Shown: piece after piece, positions 57,906 through 64,000 of the stretch | Layout of the letters: each line of letters begins with the position of its first letter | How positions within the stretch are numbered: position 1 is the stretch's first letter | Assembly (NCBI GenBank): GCA_019022495.1 | Contig: JAFEKR010000021.1 | Span: 496,001 to 560,000, forward strand | Direction of reading: 5' to 3' | DNA from: Epichloe hybrida | Taxonomy: Eukaryota; Ascomycota; Sordariomycetes; Hypocreales; Clavicipitaceae | DNA: 64,000 nt | Notes under the pieces: generated by a model | The model's database searches: none | The model's input: the letters and a program-made list of their open reading frames with translations, nothing else | Told to the model about the DNA's origin: nothing | Program-made: the position numbers and the translations under genes

Positions 57906-60900
57906 CTAGTAATCTCTCTTTTTCCTTCGTAGCTAAAGAGCTTAAAAACGTAATAAAAATCAGATTAAAGGAAAGTGTACACTAGTGGATCCCTTAATAG
58001 GAATCCGCTGCTCTGATTAGCTATTATAGCATTAGTTAATTAAATTAATCTATTATTCCTTACCTAAGCTTCTATTTCCTAATATCACAGGTCTTTTTAC
58101 CTATCCTTTAATATAAATCGTTAATTCGTTCAAATTAATTAAAGAGGAAAGCAACGAATTTGGCGATGATTTGGTTATCGTGTCTGCTGGATTGTCGTTG
58201 CTATTAATCCACCTAACTTCATAGATCTTATGCCTCTTGTATAATTAACGGAGAGCTATGATATTAATTATTAGTCTCTTCTCCTTCGTGGTTCCTAGCT
58301 TTATAAGATATTTATATAATAAAAAAGAGTTAGTATAGAGAATTATAGGAATTCGAGGTATCTTTAATTAATCCGTGATTTAATGTAAAGTTATAGAAAT
58401 TACGTAGGTAATATCTACGCCTTAAACTATGCTATATAACTTAGAGGTAAGTGCGCTATAAGTAACTCTCTTACTCTTTATTAAGCTATACGTAATAATA
58501 TTGCCTTTTATAATAAAGGTATTATTATCTTGCATTATCTTATTGCTAATTACAATCACGTATCTAATCTATAAGCTCAAATCCTTGTTATTAGTAAGCA
58601 ATCTATCTATAAACACAAAGAGCTTTACCTCTTTAAGGACTAAAGGAATATATTGTAGTCCACGCTATTAATTCTTAATCTACTATTTAAGGCGTTTATT
58701 AAGACATGTAATATCTTCTATAAAGGGCTCTTAGTGTTAAGCTATAATTAAAAGGTTATACAAAGCCTCTAGTTAATATATAGTTATAATATAGCTTCCT
58801 TACGCTTATTACTCTATGTAATCTTACTTTACTATTAAGGATTAAGGATTAACTTCCTTAATCTTCTAACTCTAACCTTTCTAAGTTAAGATTAGCGAAT
58901 TATTAGTATTCTAGGTTAAGATATAGCTATTAAAGATAAGGGGGTTCTTAGTAGTTAATTATTACTTTTCTTTAGCTATAAAATTAGCCTTCTAGAGCTC
59001 TATCTCTTCTTTTTAGAAGAAGTTATTATTACTTAGGCCTAATATATTATTAGTTTACATTCTAATAATACTAAAGAGGTTCTTATTATTTAGGGCTATA
59101 ATTAATAAGTAAGGATTATAGGTTAAGGTTATTATATTAAGGTTATCCCTGTGGTAACGGAAGTATATTACTTACTAGTAGGTTCTAGCCTCTATAATCC
59201 TATAAAGAAGTCTAATTAATTTAATTATAGTCCCTTCTAGAAAGAGATATGCAATTTGCTTTAGTAATCTTATAATAATTAGCCTTGTTAGCACCGTGTG
59301 TAATTGAGTGTAGGCTTGCGTAATATCGCGAATCCAAAGGTAAATGCCTCTTTTTCTTAATAATGGAGCAATAGCTATAATGAGTCGTTAGCTTGCTCGT
59401 TGTATTGTTAGCGATTGCGTTAGGATAAATTCCTTTCCTTTGTTATTATAGCCTTATATAATAAGATAAGATTTCTTATATGGTAAGTTTATTCCTTTGC
59501 CTTTAATCTCTCTAACCATACAAGAATTAAAGATTCTATAACCTCTATGCTTTACTAGGTTAAACTTAACGAATTTAAATATATTACAAGCTTATAAAGC
59601 ATTAATCTTAGCTTAATTAGATTACTTAAAGGGTTTTCCTAGGGTTATAATCCTTCCTTCTTAGTAGAGCTAAAGGGCAAGGTTCCAATCAGCCTTTTCT
59701 TTTACTATAAGGAATACTATACTTAGCATCCCTCTAGTTATAATCTCTTAAATAAAGGCCTCCTCTTAATCTTTGTTTATAAGTATATAGAGCTAAACTA
59801 GGCTAATATCCTTCTTAGGGCTATAAGGTTTTCTTTTCCTTACTTTTATTCCTTTAGGGCATAGTAATAAGTCTTTAACTTAGTAGCTTCCCCTTAGGGC
59901 CTTTTAGGCTTTATAAGCCTCTTTATTAGACTCTCCTACACTTATAAATTATACTATAAGGGCCTTTCTTAGTCTCCCTTGTCTTCTCTTAGCTAGTGCC
60001 TATAGCTCTTTGCCTTCTTCTATTAGAGAATCTCTTTTAGCGGCAGTAGTTAGTTATATAGTTACTTCTTCCTTTGTGTTACTAGGCTTTATCTCCTACT
60101 ACTCTAGTCCCTCTATAATATATAGGTCTTTATAATAGGGTTTTACTACTATAGAGTAAAACTTTACTAGGCTACGGGGTATGTTAATAGTATAGGTCTT
60201 TTTATTAGTAGCAAGTAGCTTATACAGGCTATGCTAGCTACCTTTCTCTCTCTATATGCGTACATTAGCCTATAGGGGTAGCTAATATATAGGTGCTATG
60301 TTAGGGCTATTCTAGGCTTTAAGGGCATTATAGACCTGCTATAAAGCTAGAAGATATTAGACTTTATCTGTTACCTTACGAATTACCTTAGTATATTAAA
60401 TAATAGAGACGCTTAGTAGTGACTTGTTTGTTATCTATGGGTAGCCTCTAAAAACTAGTATAGTTAGGATAATACTATTTAGGCCTATAGAGTTATTAAT
60501 AGCCTTAATAGCTATTTAGAGGCATTGCTCTAGTGTAAGCTCCGTTCTAATCAAGTCTATAATAATATTATAAGCTTAGCGTAAAGGTCCGTAGTATCTC
60601 GTAACCTTTCTAATGCTATTATAGGCTTTAATTAGCATCTCACTAGTTTTAATTAATATTAATTAAGTATAATATCTAAACTTAGCGGAAGCGAAGTTAT
60701 TGCTAGTATTGTGAATAATCTAATCTAGAGGTCTAAGATAAGTATTAATCCAACATTCGCGGATTACATCCCAGATGTCTTAAGCCTTCTGCTTCTTTAG
60801 ATTAAGGAATTAGGCTACTTAGAACAAGGTTGCTAAATTAACGATGTAAAGCACTAGTTAGCTATCGATTTGCATGATATTAATGATGATCTTGTAGTTA

Positions 60901-63311
60901 AATTCGTGGTTATCTTTGATTATAAACTTAAATTAACTAGGGGCCTTTCTATATATCTAGTAATAGTAGCAAACTTTGGTTAATTCCTTAATTACCTAGC
61001 GTTTAACTTTGTAACTAGCTTAGTGAAGGATCTTTATAAGCTATTAAATAGAAGGGTAACTAAGTTAATAATGTAATTAATAAATATCTCCTTCTAAAAG
61101 GTAAAAGGTAACTATCTCTCTTACTTCTAGTAACTACTAAGGATAGCCCTATTATCACACAATGGGTATAGTCTTATTACCTTAGATAAGTACATTAGCA
61201 AGGTTATTAATCTTAACTTATATCTTATCCATATCAGTGATTAAGAAGAGAAAGGGGGTAGCTATATTAAGGACATAGAATTAAAGCTCTCTAAGTTCTA
61301 TAGGCATATAAAGGATTCCTCTTATAACTACTAATCCAGCGCTAAATATAATAATTTAGGGTTCGCAGGGGGTCACCTTTAATAAAGGCATTAATCTTAA
61401 TAAAGCCTTCACTTATACCCCTCCTATAGTTAACTTTCCTACAGCGCTAGTATTAGGCATAATCCCTCTAAAGACCTCTTTAGAATAGCATTCTTTAGAG
61501 ACATAGTAAATCAAGCCTTTATCGCACTCTTATAGCTCGTAAAGCCCTTATTTAAGGAATACGTGTTAAAAAGCTTAATTATACAAGGTCACTAGGACAT
61601 TAACGTCAGCGGCGTTATGGTTAGTCTATAGTCCTAAATAGAAGAATTGTGTAATACTTAGATGTGCTATTAATAGTAGCTCCTCCACATTATTATCATT
61701 ATCTTTAGCTTCTATATAGGCTAAAAGATATAATTCCTAATTCTAACCTAAGCCTTTATTAGGCTTATTATTATCCTACCCTTCATAGGAGGTAAGAAAT
61801 GCCTAGAATCTCTTCTCTAAAGGGGGTATATAATATATTTTACTAGCCTACTAGCAGTCCTTTTCCTTTTAATATTCTTTAGTGAAGTAATTAGAAAACT
61901 AGCAGCCGCTCTTACTATATATAAAGCAGCGCTTAGTGCTTAGCCTAGGGCTTCGCCCATAATAGCTTCCTCCGCCACAGGGGAATAATTACTATCCGTA
62001 CTAATAATTAGTAAACATAGCCTCTAAAGGGTCTCCTTATTAGTACTAAAGGTATTAGGAGGACTTCTTATTTAATTCTATAATAGTAATTACCTTACAG
62101 AGGTCTCTAGTAAGACTCTTAAAGCCTATGGAGTATATGTATTTCACTATTTAATATTTAGGCACCCTAGCTACAGCATTTAAGGCCTACTTATAGAGTT
62201 TAGTATTTACTATCTTAGTAAGGTATAGGCCTTTGTAAATCTTCTTAAGGGTTAATAATATAATCTTAAGGTAATTAAGCTTGCTTTTATTAGGGTTCTT
62301 CTTAATTATGCTCTTTAGTATTATACTACTTTACTTATAGTAATAGAATTACTAGTTACTTTCTATCTTAAAGCACTAACGAATATAAGCAATTATCTCT
62401 TAATAGGAATAGTTATTCCTAAAGAGGTAATTAAGGTAATATTACTTAGCATTACCTATTAATATAATACGGAAAGCCTTCTAATAATATATTTAAGGAA
62501 GGTTAATTCTATTACACTTATTTTTAAAGAGCGTTATCTTTAGCATTAAGAAGTTATATAGCTTTCCACTATAGCGGTTACTATCCTTATATATCTTCGT
62601 AAGCTCCGAGATTTTCTTTATAATTTAATCTTCGGAGGGGAATTACTATAAAGGCATAATTTATTATAAATAATAGTCCACTAGTTATTCTTAATAATGA
62701 TTATCTAGATAGAGCTATTAATATAATAAGGATTGTTACAGGGGTTCTTATGAGGGTTTAAGTAATCTCTAGGGTTAGGGAAGGTTGATTTCTAGGGTAG
62801 GTTATTGGGGCTATTAATATTAAGGTTCTAGGGGTTTGGAAGATTATAGTCTTTCTTGTAATCTTTCCTATAACTAAAGGGGCATTAAGGTTTAATTAAG
62901 CACTTCCTTAAGTAATACTAGGATTGAATATCCTAGGCCTTGCCTAATAAGGACGCTATAATCTTGTAAAGAATTATGTAATTCTCTAACAACATCCTTA
63001 GATGCCCTTTTGAAGGTATCTTTAGACTAGCCTTTAAAGTCTTCTTAGAATAATTCCTATAGGTTATTATCTCTCTAACCTTAATATTCACTTAGGTTAA
63101 TAAATCTTATAATCTAGTTATTAAGCTTGAGCTATGTAGTAGTCTCTAGATCTAGCTTAACAGATTCTTTCTAGTTATATAAGAATTTATAAGTAAGCTA
63201 TTGAAGGCGTAGGGGTAATTCATGCCTTTAAGGTCTCTCGGGGGTGATGATTAAAGCCTTGCTATCACTAGCAGCTCTTCCTCTTGTGGAAGGTCTAGAT
63301 TCCTTTGCCAT
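57906..63311 (-). pseudogene. Copia-C gag-pol pseudogene
   Basis: The Gag ATG is at 63311, with MAKESRPSTRGR-like codons reading leftward. The protease, integrase, RT and RNase H regions correspond position by position to Copia-B (RNase H near 58430-58510, RT box near 59040). Stops replace Gln and Trp codons. The open frame at 63295-63531 on the minus strand is leader sequence read in a chance frame. Confidence 0.8.
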
Positions 63312-63968
63312 TTTTAACTATTAAAGGAAAGAGCAGTAATAGGAGTAAATTAATAGGGATAAAGAAAGTAATAGAAGTGTTAAAAGTAGGCAAAAGCAAC
63401 GAGAAAAATAATAAGGAATTAACAGGAATTACCTTTCCTGTTTTTTGTAAAAAGAATGGAAGGAGGTAATCTCTCTTTCTTACTAATAAGCACAGGGCAA
63501 ATAGCACTAATAATAAAGGGGGCAAAAACAAGCCGTAAATGCTTATACAAACAGATTAAAGGTCTGTCAGATAAAGGGAATATTTATAGAGAAGTTATAA
63601 ATGTGTTAGCTAGCTTAGCTAAGGTTATTTAACGTTAGGTTCGAAATAAATACCTCATAGCAATAGATTCAGTTGTTTAGTTAGTTTTCTCGTAATAGAT
63701 AATAAAATCGACAATTAACAATAATATCCTAGATAGATATAACAAAGTTATATCCCTAAGCCTAAGGGTTAATAAATCAATTCCTTAGAAGCCTAATAAG
63801 CCTATAACTAGGATTCTAGTCTCTTCCTTTAGCACACTTATATAGTTATGCCTCTTTACTATAATAACTATTATAGCATAATAAGGGGTAGTAGCAGTAG
63901 CGTCTGTAAAAATGTCTTTTCTTATAATACTTAGCTTATTTATAGTTATGAAGTTAACCACTAATCAG

Positions 63969-64000
63969 TGTTAGATGCACCAAGGTCCTACGTAGGTAAT
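63969..64000 (-). repeat. Copia-C 5' LTR (right), truncated by the window end
   Basis: It starts TGTTAGATGCACCAAGG. The first 32 bp match the other LTRs of the family, and the preceding CCACTAATCAG is the primer-binding site complement. Confidence 0.9.

Larger units (their letters stand above)
57649..64000 (-). mobile_element. Copia-C: Copia element running off the window
   Basis: It has the same family and orientation as Copia-A and B. The left LTR is 57649-57905 (257 bp) and the right LTR starts at 63969 and is cut by the window end. It aligns with Copia-B throughout. Damage is intermediate between B and A. The target flank on the left is TTATA; the matching right flank lies outside. Confidence 0.9.

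Overview
The window looks like a chromosome arm segment of a filamentous ascomycete, most likely a Sordariomycete-type fungus. The first ~8.7 kb is ordinary GC-rich fungal DNA with short 59-110 nt spliceosomal introns. The rest is an extremely AT/TpA-rich block built from nested transposons damaged by a RIP-like process (repeat-induced point mutation). No bacterial, plastid or mitochondrial features are seen.

Region 1 (1-8.7 kb) holds two convincing genes. One is an intronless minus-strand gene for a 603-residue protein of unknown family (1369-3180). The other is a four-exon plus-strand gene for a 386-residue cobalamin-independent methionine synthase (MetE C-terminal type) protein (6850-8244), whose second intron appears to be of the rare GC-AG class. 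The spaces between hold homopolymer and microsatellite runs but no gene I can defend.

Region 2 (8.7 kb to the end) is a Russian-doll transposon cluster, and every closed insertion can be delimited by terminal repeats plus a perfect target-site duplication (TSD). A minus-strand Gypsy element ('Gypsy-H') appears to be the oldest host. Into it went Copia-A (11391-43691, TSD TTAAT), a hAT-like element 2b (44162-52243, TSD GTTATAAT) and Copia-C (57649 to beyond the window). Copia-A was split by a chromodomain Gypsy ('Gypsy-G1', 14931-40488, TSD GTATA). Gypsy-G1 was split by hAT-like element 2a (16539-27461, TSD ATAGTAAG) and Copia-D (27952-34759, TSD GCGAC). Element 2a contains Copia-B (18135-24886, TSD ATTTT) and hAT-like element 3 (25362-27442, TSD ATTGTATT). 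Element 2b contains Copia-E (44635-50902, TSD ATTTA). A 410-bp hAT-like MITE (9311-9720, TSD GGGGTAGG) sits inside a lone Gypsy-G1 LTR at the edge of the block.

All gag-pol genes are dead: CAA/CAG/TGG codons have become stops and catalytic Asp codons have become Asn. Two observations stand out. In all five LTR elements with both LTRs visible, the mutations spare the outer tips of the element and hit the inner ends of each LTR. There is also a family of AT-rich, apparently non-coding hAT-like elements with TIR CAGAGCATTG, tandem pentamer hairpins at the tips and conserved AAAGTGGGTC motifs. A 12-bp-period minisatellite with long open frames on both strands interrupts the Gypsy-H reverse transcriptase.

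Coordinates of elements, LTRs and TSDs were read base by base. Pseudogene limits and domain positions are approximate. All family names come from recognising motifs by eye, with no database search.
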